DNA of 64,000 bases. Source: Halichondria panicea. Lineage: Eukaryota > Porifera > Demospongiae > Suberitida > Halichondriidae. The position numbers and the translations under genes were made by a program. Below the pieces are notes generated by a model that was given only the letters and a program-made list of their open reading frames with translations, had not been told where the DNA came from and made no database searches. Of the stretch, positions 37,301 through 49,588 are shown piece by piece. Numbering within the stretch: the stretch's first letter is position 1; the number at the start of each line of letters is the position of its first letter. The stretch is taken from positions 2,557,001 to 2,621,000 of the forward strand of contig NC_087392.1 in NCBI RefSeq assembly GCF_963675165.1. Direction: 5' to 3'.

Positions 37301-37415
37301 TCACCTCTCCAGCTGCAATTCTATTGACAACAGCTTCATCGAGCCTTTGTATTCTCCCAGACTGAGGCTCACACTTAGCCTCACTACTGCTTGCACTGGC
37401 AGAAAAGGGCTCCAT
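31343..37415 (-). CDS. MLH1: MutL homologue MLH1, DNA mismatch repair
   Basis: About 18 small exons. The GHKL ATPase motifs are complete: [53 protein letters not shown] and [15 protein letters not shown]. The transducer part includes [15 protein letters not shown], with the motif lysine. A linker begins [19 protein letters not shown]. The C-terminal dimerisation domain includes [24 protein letters not shown]-like [14 protein letters not shown] and the invariant end [11 protein letters not shown]1 pairs with PMS2 or MLH3 as MutLα/γ. The linker is shorter than in vertebrates. Start ATG at 37413-37415 gives [10 protein letters not shown]. Introns host at least two repeat elements. Near-certain identification. 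Confidence 0.96.
31980..32188. mobile_element. Foldback element in an MLH1 intron
   Basis: TATAGCGCTTTATTTTCGAG at the left pairs with CCTCGAAAACGCTATTA at the right. AGGAACTAAAAT and CACAGGAACTAAAAT occur at both ends as direct pieces. Similar to the repeat at about 25120-25180. Confidence 0.65.
33695..34200. mobile_element. 506-bp element with 11-bp terminal inverted repeats, MLH1 intron
   Basis: The element starts ATGCCTCGGTGCGCATGCAC and ends CACCGAGGCAT, a perfect 11-base inverted terminus. The interior has no long open frame. A TGTGTGTCTGTGTGTGTGT run lies near its left end, and a self-complementary CCTCG...CGAGG pair directly after the terminus. It lies in an MLH1 intron between C-terminal exons. 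Confidence 0.6.
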
Positions 37416-37601
37416 AAGGCATTCTGCATGCACACACAACAAGCTCGGAAAAAGGGAAAGGATCGATATAGGAGTTTCCAATGGCAAAACATTTCTCTAT
37501 TTAGAGCTCATTTAGGCCTATAACCATTTTTGCACTCAAGTGGATCTCAAGAGATCAAGAAGCGCTACATGCCCTACCTATAGTCCACCGATAATAAAAA
37601 T
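37416..37601. promoter_or_regulatory. Shared MLH1/IK promoter region
   Basis: Only 186 bases separate the divergent start codons. A CAG just upstream of the MLH1 ATG on the minus strand suggests a 5' UTR intron acceptor. No specific element was recognised. Confidence 0.5.
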
Positions 37602-40600
37602 ATGCCTGAAGGTAAACTGTTTAGCTTCATACAGACTGTATTACATACCATGTTCCATGTTATTTTGCAGGAGCTCATGAAAGCAATGATGGCAGCAGGT
37701 ACGCTTTGCATCCTACAATTTTGTACTTTCTGTAAAACTACAATAGCTTAAAAAATTAGAGGGATGGACGGATGTGGATGACGTCTTAGTTTACTGCAGT
37801 TTTCCTGATGCAGTTAAGCATCCCTTTGATCTCATCCGCGTTTTGTTTTTTAATTAGTGGAAATGATAGCGTTTATTTAGCTGCTCGAAAAACTCTATTA
37901 TAAGAGACAACCATTCAGACAGGTATTGTTTATAAATAGTATTTACCAGTGCCTCGTGCTGTTATTGGGGAAGTAAGCCGCCTGTTTTTGTTGATTTCAT
38001 GTAATTTTATACTTTTTAACAGTCTTAGTGTTAGAGGATATTTGTTCGTTGAGTGTCTTCTTCTTCCTCAGGGCACACTTGACGAATGATGATTTCCGTC
38101 GACTGCTGATGACCCCAAAGCCCCAGGCTTCTGCTGACTCAGCAGAAAAGCCCCCGAAGAGGCAGCCAGTGGACAGAACACCAGACACCAGGAAGGCCAA
38201 GAAGAAGAGGTGAGAGGTTTGGGTGGTGAGTGTGTATAGCAGTCACGTGCTGCATCCTCCTTCCCTCCAGCTTCCATGCCAAGGTGACAAGAGAGGAAGA
38301 TGAGTGGGAGGCTGCTCTGTCCAAGAAGTACAGAGATAGGGTAAGTGCTGGCAAAGAGTTATGTGGTTATAACCCATATCCTTGTTGTTGGTGCCTTCTG
38401 TTTATTGTATACTTGGTAATAATACGTGTGGTCATTGTACATGTACAGGCCAAGGAGCGTCGTTCTGGAGATAACCCTGACTACAAAGGCAAAGAGGATG
38501 CTCTGTCCATATCTGATATCACCACTTACAAGTCTGTGGCCCCTAACATCGTCGATCCGTGAGTGACACTCGTTTTTGTGCACAGTGTATGTACATGTAA
38601 AGGCTCTGCTGTTGTGTTGCTACTGACATGTACATTGCATTTGGAAAATGTCTCTTATTTCTTAATGTGATTGTTATTATTTGCGCTGCATGTATACAGC
38701 GTCAAGAAACAGACATACATTTAGCATGCATGTACATGTACATCAGGCACTTAATACTAGCATGTGGGTCCCCACAGGAGCTTTGCTGTTGAGGCGAGGA
38801 ATAAAGCAATTCAAGAATCCAAGTTCTTGGGAGGTGACTTACAACACACTCACTTGGTAAAGGGTCTGGACTTTCTGCTTCTGGATAAGGTTAGTGTTTC
38901 TTAGTACGTGCTTTAGTACACTGACTTTGTGCATGGGGTACTGTGTATTCAGTACTGTGCACAGGTAATGGGCATCACGCTGCATTTTAAGAGCTTGCAT
39001 GTACACCAACTCACACAGGTTCGTCAGGAGCATGTGACTCGAGAGCAGGAGCAGGAAGAGATGATGCTATTGGAGAAGAAAAGAGAGAAGGAGAGAGCAC
39101 GAAGGGCGGAACACGAGGACCTCAAAGTTCACACAACATTAGGTACCTAATTCTGCTGTAGCTAATATCACTATTTAAAGTATGCTACTGAACAGTCTTC
39201 TGTCTCGCTCTAGTATACATGACACTGTACGTGTGCTGCTCCATAACAGCTATAAGACACTGAGTCTCACTGTTGCTATCATTCTATTTCTGCTCCTTTA
39301 GGCAAGAATATCTATCGGACATTATTCTTGACGAAGGTGCCGGAAAAGAATGAACTATTTGCACCCAGGAGAATGGTATAGTCCCTAGCTTTCAAAGGTG
39401 CATGATACGGTAGTTTGTGTCCCACCTGTAGGCGTACGTGTACGATCTTGAGGATGAGTATGCCCAAAGTGACATCCCCACCACCCTGATGAGAAGCAGG
39501 GCAGACTGCCCCACACAGCAGGTACATGTGTATGCACTATGTTGCTTGCAGCATAATCGAACTTAAGTGACTACGTACGTATACACACTTGATAGAGTAC
39601 GTATCATTCTCACATTCACCAAACACAGGCAACAACTCTTACAACCAATGACATAGTGATCAACAAGCTGACACAGATCCTCTCTTACCTAAGGCAGGGC
39701 TCAAAAGCAGGTAAAAAAGGAAAGAAGAGAGACAAAGGGAGGTTTCAAGGTGAGTACATGACTTGATTAATCTCTGCGGCTGTACATGACTACGATTAAT
39801 ATTATTTTTAGCTCCTTCTGTGCCTGTGCCAGTGAAGCTTGGACCAGAGGCAAACTTAAGGTACAAGTAACTGGTAATTTGAGCTAGCCTCATGAGTGTG
39901 CATATAATGTACGTAGCATTTTTGGAGATATTGGAGATTACAAGCCTGATCTCAAGTTGAAAGCCAAGTCTGGATCCAAATCTGAGAGTAGCAAATATTT
40001 CAACAAGCAAAGTGATGACAAAGGTACCTTCCCAAGCTATGACTTTTATTGATACGTGATAGAAACTCGTGCATCCCCCGTCCTTCCTTTTATAGCACCC
40101 GGTAGTAGCTCTGCAGTTGATATGGTCAATTCCATCAATACCAAGTATGGAAGTATGGTAAGGGCTCTTATGTAAATAACACAGCACATCATGCGAACCC
40201 CACCCACACCCCTAGTCTGAGATTGAGCCAAGCTATCTGAAGCTACCGTCTGCGGCTCCCCCATTGGCTGAGTCAGAGCCACTCCCTACAGAGACGGAGG
40301 AGGAACCCCCCACCAAGTCAGAGAGTGTCAGTGGACTCAGGGGTCTGGCCATGGACAGTCACTATTCTGAGTGTTACCCTGGGTATGTTGCATTTCAAGA
40401 ACCCTTAGGAGTGTATTTGCACATCGTATATTCTACCTACGTGTGGCATTAATTCGTTAGAGAAAAATTGTCCTGGAGGGATGTACAGTAGATATTTGTA
40501 CTGATAATACCGTCTTCAAAAAGCAAGGCAGAACATTAATTTTTAGCAGATGGGTAATCGTTTCACGGAAACTGGGCGACGACCCAAATAATTCCTGCCC

Positions 40601-42176
40601 CAACTATTCTCCGTTGTGGCCTAGCGTTACAATGGAGAAAAGCCAGGCCAGAAACAAGGCTAAAATGTGTACCACCTCACATGTAACCTGTATTATCTGC
40701 AGTATTACATAAGGAATGTTTGTCTTCCACTCTTCCACTTGATTTCTTGATTACCCTACAGTGGGTTGGGTGACTATGATGCCAACTATGACAGTGATGA
40801 TGATGCTGACTTCTCCAAGATGGACCTCGTGAGACTAATCATTCGCTTTTGGTATAGCTAGTTAATTTTTCTGTCTCGTGTGTAGGGGAACAAGAAAGGA
40901 CCTGTGAAGCGTTGGGATTTTGATAATGAGGAAGACTACGGTGACTATCAGTCCAAGAGAGAAGCCCTTCCCAAGTGAGTAGCTCGCATTGTACTGTACA
41001 TATAGACACACTAGAATGAGAAACTTTCATCGTTGCGCTTGGAGACAAAATACATGTTGCATACTTGCATCCTCTACATCAAAACTTGCATGTTAATTGA
41101 ATCCCGTGGTAAACATTGTACTGAATAGTGAATCCAAACATTAGGATTGATATTAGAGCCAAAATGATATACCATATTAATTGTGGGTAAATGTAGCATT
41201 TGGTGAATAAGGCTAATGAAGAATTGTGAGACACATTTTTATTTTGCCAATATTTCTGCGCATGCGTTGTTGAATGCAAGATGGTTTGAGCCATGCGCAG
41301 CTCCTAAACAAATTTTAATTTGGTGATTGATCCCTACCTACGTAAATTTCCCAAAATTATATTTACATTACCTTAACGTATGATGGTAGGTGAGGCTGCC
41401 TGCATTTAGTAGAGGTGCCGAGACCTACAGCTAGGCCCTGGAATACGTTTTTTCCCCCTATTATTGCAAAGCACTGCCCCAAATTCAGCCTATTATGCTT
41501 GTCAAAGACATTATGCCCCACATTGACGTATTTTGTTCACAGTATTATTAGTTCTCTTGTTATAATTATTGTAACATAAAAGATTCAACATACCGTACTG
41601 TTTTAAATGTACAAAAGCAGCAGAGGATCATTTACTGTGCACCAAACTGACCAAAGTCGCAATTTTTAACCCTACATGTATTATATGTACATGTATGTAC
41701 TCATCCTATTATGCCGGTATAATTTTCCAGGGCCACCTACGGCAGGCATTTTCGTATTTAATCAGCAGTAGAACAGGGACCAATATTCACATCTATCTTT
41801 AGGCTAGTCACATTTTTTATTTGTGTTGTGTGAAATATAAGTACTGACATGTTTTCTGTTGCTGCTCAGGGCTGCATTTCAGTATGGTGTCAAAATGAAC
41901 GAGGGCAGGAAGACTCGGCGCTACGGAGGGGGTCCGGGGGAGAAGAAGAACAAAGAGAAAGCCAAACTGGACAGAGAGTGGCAAAAAATTAGTGCTGTAA
42001 GTTCAGCCATACATACATGTACATGTACACTGTTTTGCCACAAGACGAAATTACATGCTGGAGAACTTTCATGCACTTTAATTTTTTTTCTTCTCCACAT
42101 CCAGATCCTAGACAAGCGTCAGGGTGGCAGCGGTGGTGGGAGCTCTGCCGCCAAGAAACAGAAAATGAACAATTAA
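37602..42176 (+). CDS. IK: IK/RED spliceosomal protein
   Basis: Exon 1 is only ten bases (ATGCCTGAAG, 37602-37611) and joins to exons encoding HLTNDDFRRLLMTPKP, EEDEWEAALSKKYRDRAKERR, ESKFLGGDLQHTHLVKGLDF, NIYRTLFL, RMAYVYDLEDEYAQSDIPTT, NDIVINKLTQILSYLRQGSK, NIFGDIGDYKP-like SIFGDIGDYKPDL, MDLGNKKGPVKRWDFDNEED and EALPKAAFQYGVKMNEGRKT. These are the RED_N and RED_C blocks of IK, a B-complex spliceosome protein that also acts at the spindle checkpoint. The long RE/RD/RED dipeptide run that gave the vertebrate protein its name is absent; a short Lys/Ser-rich linker is there instead. The C-terminus is Lys-rich. The 890-base intron before AAFQYG is the largest. Converges on the sarcoglycan gene. 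Confidence 0.95.
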
Positions 42177-42320
42177 ACTCCCCTTTCAATGATTTTATGT
42201 ACGTGCATGATTAAAAGTGTTTTGTGTATCAATACAACAATTGACAATTTATTTTGTATCAAAATATGCGTGCATGACGATATTGTAAGTAGAGCTGTAA
42301 ATCCCAGCTAAGCGCTATGA

Positions 42321-43389
42321 TCAGTTGCAGATGCCATTATGATTGTCACAGCTACTAGTTGATGGCACCAAATATAGCTCACCACTGGAACAAGCACATA
42401 CTTCGTAGATGCTACCTCCAGAACCTGCTCTCTGTAGTCTGGGTAGATTAATGTTTTGACCGTCTAAGGACACCTGCAGTAGTGCATGGTGTGAGTAGCG
42501 TATTAATATAATTATGTATGGTTGCTCCCGTGTAGATTTTTGTTATTATAGCAGTTATATAGCAGTACAATACTAAACTAACCGCTCCACTTCTTGATGT
42601 GATGGAGATATCGTCGTTAGAAGTTAATTCGATCCCGTTGAACCCGGTACCATCATGAATTCTGACCCCCTGAGATCCGATCAATGTCATCTCCCCTGAC
42701 GGAGACAAAAGCTGCAAATTGTCCCCTGGAACTGATACTATCTGTGCTGTTTCTAGTGGTCCCCCCAGAGTGAGTCCCAGTGCCCCCCTGACGTCCAAAT
42801 GTGCTGCCCCCACAGAGACCCCCTGATGATCAATCCTAAGAGCAGGGGTACCACCAGTAGAGGAGGAAAGCATCTGTAGCAAAGGGGCAGTGATACTGCA
42901 CATGCTATTGCTGAGGCTTAGAGAAGAACTTCCATCCACATTGACATCAATTGCTTCACTTGATTGCAGTAGCAGCGAAGAGCTCTGTAGAGAGAATTGT
43001 ATAAGTGTGTAGGCCTATTGCAGTATGCTATAGACTGTCTTACTTGATCTGCCGATATGGAATTTGCAAACAGGGGGCCTATAAAGTCTGCTTGTCCTTC
43101 CACTCTGATCCCATTGTCTGTAAGTCTTAGTGAGCCCATACCATTCTGCAATTGGTGTTTGATGTTAAAGGGGTAGCTGCTATATCCTGATTATAGCTAG
43201 CTACAAGCAGCTTACCACATTGTAGCGTAGCACCACTAGTATCCATATGGTAAGTCCAAGGTTAACCAGCAAAACAACCACCAGCAACAGAACAAAGAAA
43301 TACAGGCACCTTTTTCTCCAGCCATATACTCCTATTGGGTTGTTGTTCTCTTGTGCATGCAGTTGCTGGACAATCTCTGGCTCATCCAT
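42321..43389 (-). CDS. SGCD: Delta/gamma/zeta-sarcoglycan family protein
   Basis: Four exons (43216-43389, 43044-43145, 42583-42984, 42321-42473) close to 276 residues, near the ~290 of human delta-sarcoglycan. A short cytoplasmic N-terminus with [14 protein letters not shown] leads into one membrane span ([20 protein letters not shown]), then [17 protein letters not shown] and an extracellular beta-solenoid-like region. The C-terminus has the family's cysteine cluster [16 protein letters not shown]...C...GICN. Sarcoglycans stabilise the dystrophin-dystroglycan complex at the cell surface. Delta, gamma and zeta forms arose later, so a pre-duplication member is likely. Head-to-head with AGK, 110 bases between ATGs. 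Confidence 0.9.
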
Positions 43390-43499
43390 TTTGAGCTGCA
43401 GCAAAAAGTGGGCGTTGCTCCTTGTTTACTCCCAACTTAATAATTACACTCGAAACAAGCCGCGGTCAAGGTGGTCCACATGGCATTTCCATTGCAGAG

Positions 43500-45601
43500 A
43501 TGGCAAGGCACTTTAGAAAGCACTGGAAAAAGTATACGTTTGGAAGCATTGTATTTACTCTTGGAGGCTCTTACCTCACAAGAAAATTCAGGTGAGTTCC
43601 TTTATGTCTTATTCCTTCCACCTGTGTGACTACAATCATCTACCCTATGTCTATGATTACATGGCAGGGATAGAAATGTCATTCGCGAGTATTGTGAGGA
43701 AGCCAAAGTGAGCTTTTCATAAAGTTATCACTCATTTACCTACGTTGCTCACAATAGCAATATGGTGAGAAGGGGATCTCTGTTCTCGATAGGCCCAAGA
43801 AAGTGACGGTGTTCCTCAATCCAATGGCTAACAAAATGTGAGGATGTGTACTGAGTATACCAATAATTATTAAAAGTATCATTTTGCAATCAGGGATGCA
43901 AAGATCCAGTTTAAGAAGTATGCTGGACCTCTGTTTCATCTTTCAGGATATGATGTGACGGTTGTGGAGGTATGTGTTTGTATATGCTCACTTCCGTCTC
44001 CATGAGCCATTTAATATAGAGCGAGTATGAGGGACAGATACGAACGCTTATGGGCTACATCGACCCTGAATGTGATGCCATTGTGGTTGCCGGGGGTGAT
44101 GGTACCATTATGGAAGTTGTGAATGGGCTGATGAGACGTTGGGATGTGGTAAGCCAATCTCAGTTCACTGTAAGAATACTGTTTGCATCTGCTGACTATC
44201 CATCTGCAAGTTGTTGTTGATACTCTAGCTTAGCTAGAACAGTGTGAATACCGTATTACTACATGTTTCGTAAGCATCAAACATTTACACCTATGACATA
44301 GTAAAGTTCTAACTGGTACTTGTATGTCATCACGATCCGTGCTGCTGATTTTATTGGCTTATTCGCAAAACATTGTAGTAATACGGTACAATATTATTCC
44401 CATGTACATTCACTATTGCACAGGAGAAGACAAGAACTATTCCAATCGGTATACTCCCACTAGGAAGAGAAAATCGATTTTACAGCAGATTTTTCTCTTC
44501 AAGATTGTCTCTATCGCAAACTAGGTAACAGAATTTTGGTGCTGTCAAAATAATGTTTTAACTTACTTTTCAGGCGCATTAGTGAAGCTGCTATGGACAT
44601 CATACGTGGAGCCACAGTGCCAATACACATGTTACAGCTGGAGGTATACATTGTGATTCTTGTAGCTTAATTATAGCTTTGTATTATTATTATTACAGCC
44701 AGAGAGTGGCAAGACCTTGTTCGCCCTCTCTTCCATTCACTGGGGTGTCTTTAGAGACTCGTTACAGATCAAGGACAGGTGAGGTTATATTAGGTTAATT
44801 ATTGTTGTGTACATATTGACTTTATTCTCAGATTCAAGTTGTTTGGGAAGTTTCGGTTATTGATGTCCCATGTACGGACAGTATTGAGAGTAAGAGAAAG
44901 TGCATGTAGTTTGTTTAAAACCAGCTCATAAAACTCCATTCTCAGGGTTGGCCTGGTGATTATTCCTTACGTCTATGGTTCCCTGCCTCTTCAAGGTCTT
45001 CCTCTGTCGGTACCATGCCTCCTGATAGTCAAGTGGCAAACTCGCCAAATAGTACCACATCAGAGGCATTGAATCAAACTGCTGTGGGACGCAGGAAAAT
45101 TGAACCCACGCGTCTTGTTGCCAGGAGAACCGAGGGCTGGCAGGAGAGACAGCTGGACGTGGTAGGGTTGCACCTTTGTCTAGAGGAGTCAGCCAGCCTA
45201 GAAGAGAGACTAAAGACAGTAGTCTGGCCAGCCGATCTCAAAAAGTGGGACTTCATCAAGCAGGGGTGAGTGTTGTGTCCACCGAATATAGATAGGTAAT
45301 GATCATCAGGCTGTTTTACTCTACAGGACCCCCTCTACATGGTTATTACTATTATTGTAGATTGGAACATTTGTTGGCCTCTATTAATTATTTGTCTTGT
45401 TTCTGCAGGTGGTCTGCTTCCCTCGGGAAAAATGTCCCTCCTGTCCCAGGGACGCTTAGTGTCGACTCATCACAGCTAGTCCTTCACCCACAGTCTGGAG
45501 GTGTGTCTTGGCTCAACATTGACGGGGAGCCGTACGAGGCGATGCCACTTTCTGTAACTGTCCTGCCCAGTGTCATTAGAGTCTTCACCAAACAATCTTA
45601 G
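43500..45601 (+). CDS. AGK: Acylglycerol kinase, mitochondrial
   Basis: Multi-exon. The N-terminus MARHFRKHWKKYTFGSIVFT followed by LGGSYLTRKF matches the basic plus hydrophobic mitochondrial anchor of AGK. The diacylglycerol-kinase catalytic domain shows VTVFLNPMANK, the glycine loop VVAGGDGTIMEVVNGLMRR, and IPIGILPLGRENRF. Later blocks are ISEAAMDIIRGATVPIHMLQL, LSSIHWGVFRDS and the family C-terminus NIDGEPYEAMPLSVTVLP. AGK phosphorylates mono- and diacylglycerol and is a TIM22 subunit in vertebrates. One intron holds a MITE. An out-of-frame ATG in good context lies 20 bases upstream at 43480. Stop TAG 45599-45601. Confidence 0.93.
44249..44388. mobile_element. 140-bp MITE in an AGK intron
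   Basis: TACCGTATTACTACATGTTT on the left and TAGTAATACGGTA preceded by CGCAAAACATTG on the right form ~24-base terminal inverted repeats (the right end reads TACCGTATTACTACAATGTT on the minus strand). It lies between the exons encoding LMRRWDV and IPIGILPLG. Confidence 0.8.
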
Positions 45602-45860
45602 TTAATTATTTCAATTCAGGTCAGAATGACTGTACACCATGAGTACACAATGTACTTGTTTTCCCTACTATGCAAAGCTCAATTATTTTCCTCATTAATT
45701 TTTGTGTGTAATGTTTACCGGCTCTGGTGCTGCCCTTTACTTCTTCCAACAATAATAATAATTTTGTTGATAATTATAATTAAACATCACTGAACGCAAC
45801 AAAAAGACTGATTGATGAGAAATAGCTATACAAACAAAGCCACAGTAACTGGTAAATGCG

Positions 45861-48800
45861 CTATACATCCACTGTAATGCTGGCAGACTGATAACTACTC
45901 TGACCTGCATGACTAGTGTGATACAGTGGGACTCTGCTGTGAGGTGACAACAACTTTGTCTCTGAGCGAGCTCTATTACGAAAGTCCAGAGAGTAGCTAT
46001 TTTGAGACGCTTGAACTTTTTTGATACTGCTCTGGGATTGGTACCTGCCATTGTTGTAGGATTGTTTGTTTCCATAGTGATGGTGAGCGTCTAATGACAG
46101 AGGGGCAGGGCTGATGTCATCACAATCAATATCGTAACTGAGTGGTTGTGACAACAGTTTCTCAAGAGGGTAGGAGAACTGAGATTCGAGATCACTGTGG
46201 ATCACGCAAGATCTAGATTCATGTGAGTTTTCCATAGAGACACTGTCCACACTGCTTGCACTGCCAGTGGCTGCATACCCACTTGCAGTGCTGTTATCAT
46301 CCAGTGAGGCTTGAGAGCCGCTCGACGAGTTCCCTTGTGCTGGATAGTCTGGTTCCATGTTAGTGTTGCTCTGCTTACAACGTCGCTTCTGTGGGTGTGT
46401 GGTGGTGGGGAGGGTATCATTGGACTATAAAAAAAATGTGGCGAATACTTTACTACTACATGTAGCTATTTGTACGAGGACACATATCTGTTTAATCTGT
46501 TTACCAGTTTTGTGTACACATAAATCCGGACCTTTAGCATACAACACAATAAAAGGTCACTTACACTTGAAGTGACGGTCTTGTCCCTGATACCATCAGA
46601 CACATCAGACCTAGAGTTCTTTTTATGTGGCGAGGCAGGAAACCCATGATTGCTCTGTAAATAAATACAAAATAATAAGTATACATATATCGGTGCTAAC
46701 ACGTCACGAGCTTACGTTTCTCTTAGACATCTGCACAGCTTCGCTGTGCATGCCTACAGAAGTATCGGTGCTATCGTTACTGTTCAGATACTCCATAGAT
46801 TTTTCACTCAATCTACTCAGTCTGTCACGGTTCTCAACATGTGATGATCGTAGGGTACTCGAGCTTGATTCAGTTCCAGTTCCATAATCTCCATTCCCCA
46901 TTCCACTATCGGGACTAACACCATGATCAGACTCCACAAAATGAGTTCTACCATCGTTCCTCACATACGCATGAGACCGTGGACTGTGTACTCCATTAAA
47001 GACACGTACCCCCTCTGGAGAGGAAGTGAATGAACTCGACTGTCCCATGCTAGAAAAATCCAGACTGGCAGTGGTGTGATGATGTGGAGGAGGGTGAGGG
47101 ACTGAAAACAACTGGCCATCTGCGAGGGTGGTTTTAGGAGAGAAGACAAGAGGGTGAGGGGGCGAGGGACTGCTATGAAGATTGTCAAGTGAGATTTGTC
47201 GCTGGCTGAGTGGTGCCCCTGCATCCTCCAGACTCCGAATACGACTGACCCTCATATGTGGAGGGAGTTTAGCTGGAAGATGAATAAGGAAACACAATAT
47301 TATAACTTCCGTCATAGCTACGGTCAAATGCGAAACATACAGACGTAATTATCGAATGATACAGATCAGCCCTCAGAGAATAAAGATGAAAGTAGTCAGT
47401 GGTGCCAAAGCTACCAACTACCAATATCACATAATAGGACACCTATGTTTACCTGTGTTGCTGAACATGCGCTGGCTGGAGTGACAGATCCTCAGCGGTG
47501 ATTCGGGGGGAGGGGCACGAGTCAAACTGTTCCGTCTGGCTACTTCACCCCGAGTGGGGAGCGTGTGGTGCGGTCGCTCCAGAGTCCTGGGCCTATCCAG
47601 ACTGACGATCGAGGGTGTCATGGGGGAATAGGAACGGTCATGGCCGAGGGAAACAGAGGAAGAATGATTAGGGAAAAGCTGCCGTCTACTCGCCATGGAG
47701 CTTCTATATGAGAGCTGGGAGCTCGAGCGACGCCCATGAACGGAGTAAGAGTCCTCTTGATCGAAATCAGCTGCTGACTGGGCAAGTTGTCTTGCTGATT
47801 CGGCAAGTGCTGCTGCTATCTCTTTTCTCGTTTCATGGTCATTTTCCACACCCAAATGGACAGTGACATCGACCTAAAGATTAAAAAGAAGTGATTTGCC
47901 ACTGTATGTTTATTAAATTACTCTTGTACATCCCTACACATTGCTACGTACAGTATATATTGTACACATGCTCAAGTAGTGCTCTCACATCGACAAGAGT
48001 TCTCTGTGAGCCAGAGTGAGTGGAACGAACTGACTCCATGGATTGCATGGAGGACGAGGGGGCAGAGTAGAAGGAGTGTCCGTCAGACGGCAGCACCTGA
48101 GGGTGTGTGTTAAATATTGACGGTAGGATGAATAAAGTACCAGCAACACAGTGTAGCCAACAATACTGGGACATTATAAAGCTACAGGGCATTGTGCACA
48201 TGAAACTGAACTGAACTGAAACTGAACTGAACTAATTCTGTGGTCAAAGTACATGGATAAACAAGCAACCGTGGACTCCCATAGTCCAGACACCTACATG
48301 CCCACAGGGCAGAACCTACACATTAATGATCAGTGAGCCAAAATGCCTTTAGTACAAGAAAAGTGATGTGCCAAATATTAGAAACAATAAGCATGGGTGG
48401 GTTTGCAGAGTATGCTGAAAAAGGAGATACAACAATAACGCTGTTCTAATGCTCTTCACAAAAATTAATGTGTTTTCATTCATTTGTGTGAAAAACATGA
48501 AATATTAAAGATTACAATTAAGCTGTTGAGCCATACAACACATGTACTATATAAACATCACTGGTAAGTTTTAAAGTGATATTTGCTGTTCACTAAAGGG
48601 GCCATAGCCAATGGCTGTTTGACCAGTAACTGTACTCTCTCCCATAACTAGTATATGGCACACTAACCTTGATATGTGGATTAGAGGTGGCTCTCTTATG
48701 CCTGTCGTGTCTCCCGCTGTGGCGATAGTGGGACCCCTTCTCACCACTAGACGTGCTCTGTAGGGTAGGGGTAAGCAAGTTGGCAAGTGTAGCAATTTCG

Positions 48801-49555
48801 AGAGCCATTTTTTAACCCCATGTCCCTGATGTTAAAAAAATTTACAGGTATACACTGTATGTACTAAATGTATATCGATATACATGTACATTACTTTGAT
48901 ATGACACTATATATGGTACATGTATACTTGGGGCTGCGTAGTATTTAATCAGTATCAAGTTGTTAGGTGCGTAGGCTCAAAAGACAATAGTACCAAAATA
49001 AGTGTTATACAGTAACTCCTCTAAATGCTCCTAATAAACCCAAATAGACTGGAAGTCAACATCGTAACGAAGGCTAACTAAGACACATAAGGTACATCAT
49101 ATCAAAGAAGTGACATCCACACTAATTGATAAAAGTAGATCAATTAATTAGTCTAGACCACAAAGTCACACACTAACACTGTGTGTGATCAGTACGTAGT
49201 ACGCGAGATCAGCTGCCATGCCACCCACCTCAGTACGCAGTAGCCTGGGGTGGCCTCCTTGACTGGAGCCGTGGGACATGAGCGAGGTGGTAGAGTGGAA
49301 CGCTCGTATCGTCTCATCGCTACTGGAGCTCACATGACCCGAAGAGTGGTTGCGTCGTCTTTTGCCACCCTGACTACGATAGGAGCGTTGAGAAGAGGCA
49401 GCTGACGGTTGGGGGGAGGGGATGGGGGTGGGTCCCACTGAAAGACTGATGGGACTTTCCCCTGCTGCAGAACTACTCCTTGTTGTGTGCTGAGGGAGTG
49501 AGTGTTCGTCCACACTTCGCTGAGGGTGGAGAGAGCGACTGTTCTCAGCACCCCG

Positions 49556-49588
<33 letters not shown>

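Noticed and set aside
39660-40187. 175-codon minus-strand frame inside IK
   Set aside because: Antisense shadow across several IK exons and introns.
48200-48236. CTGAACTGAAACTGAACTGA short tandem repeat as a regulatory array
   Set aside because: Only a few 5-6-base units in an intron; simple slippage repeat.
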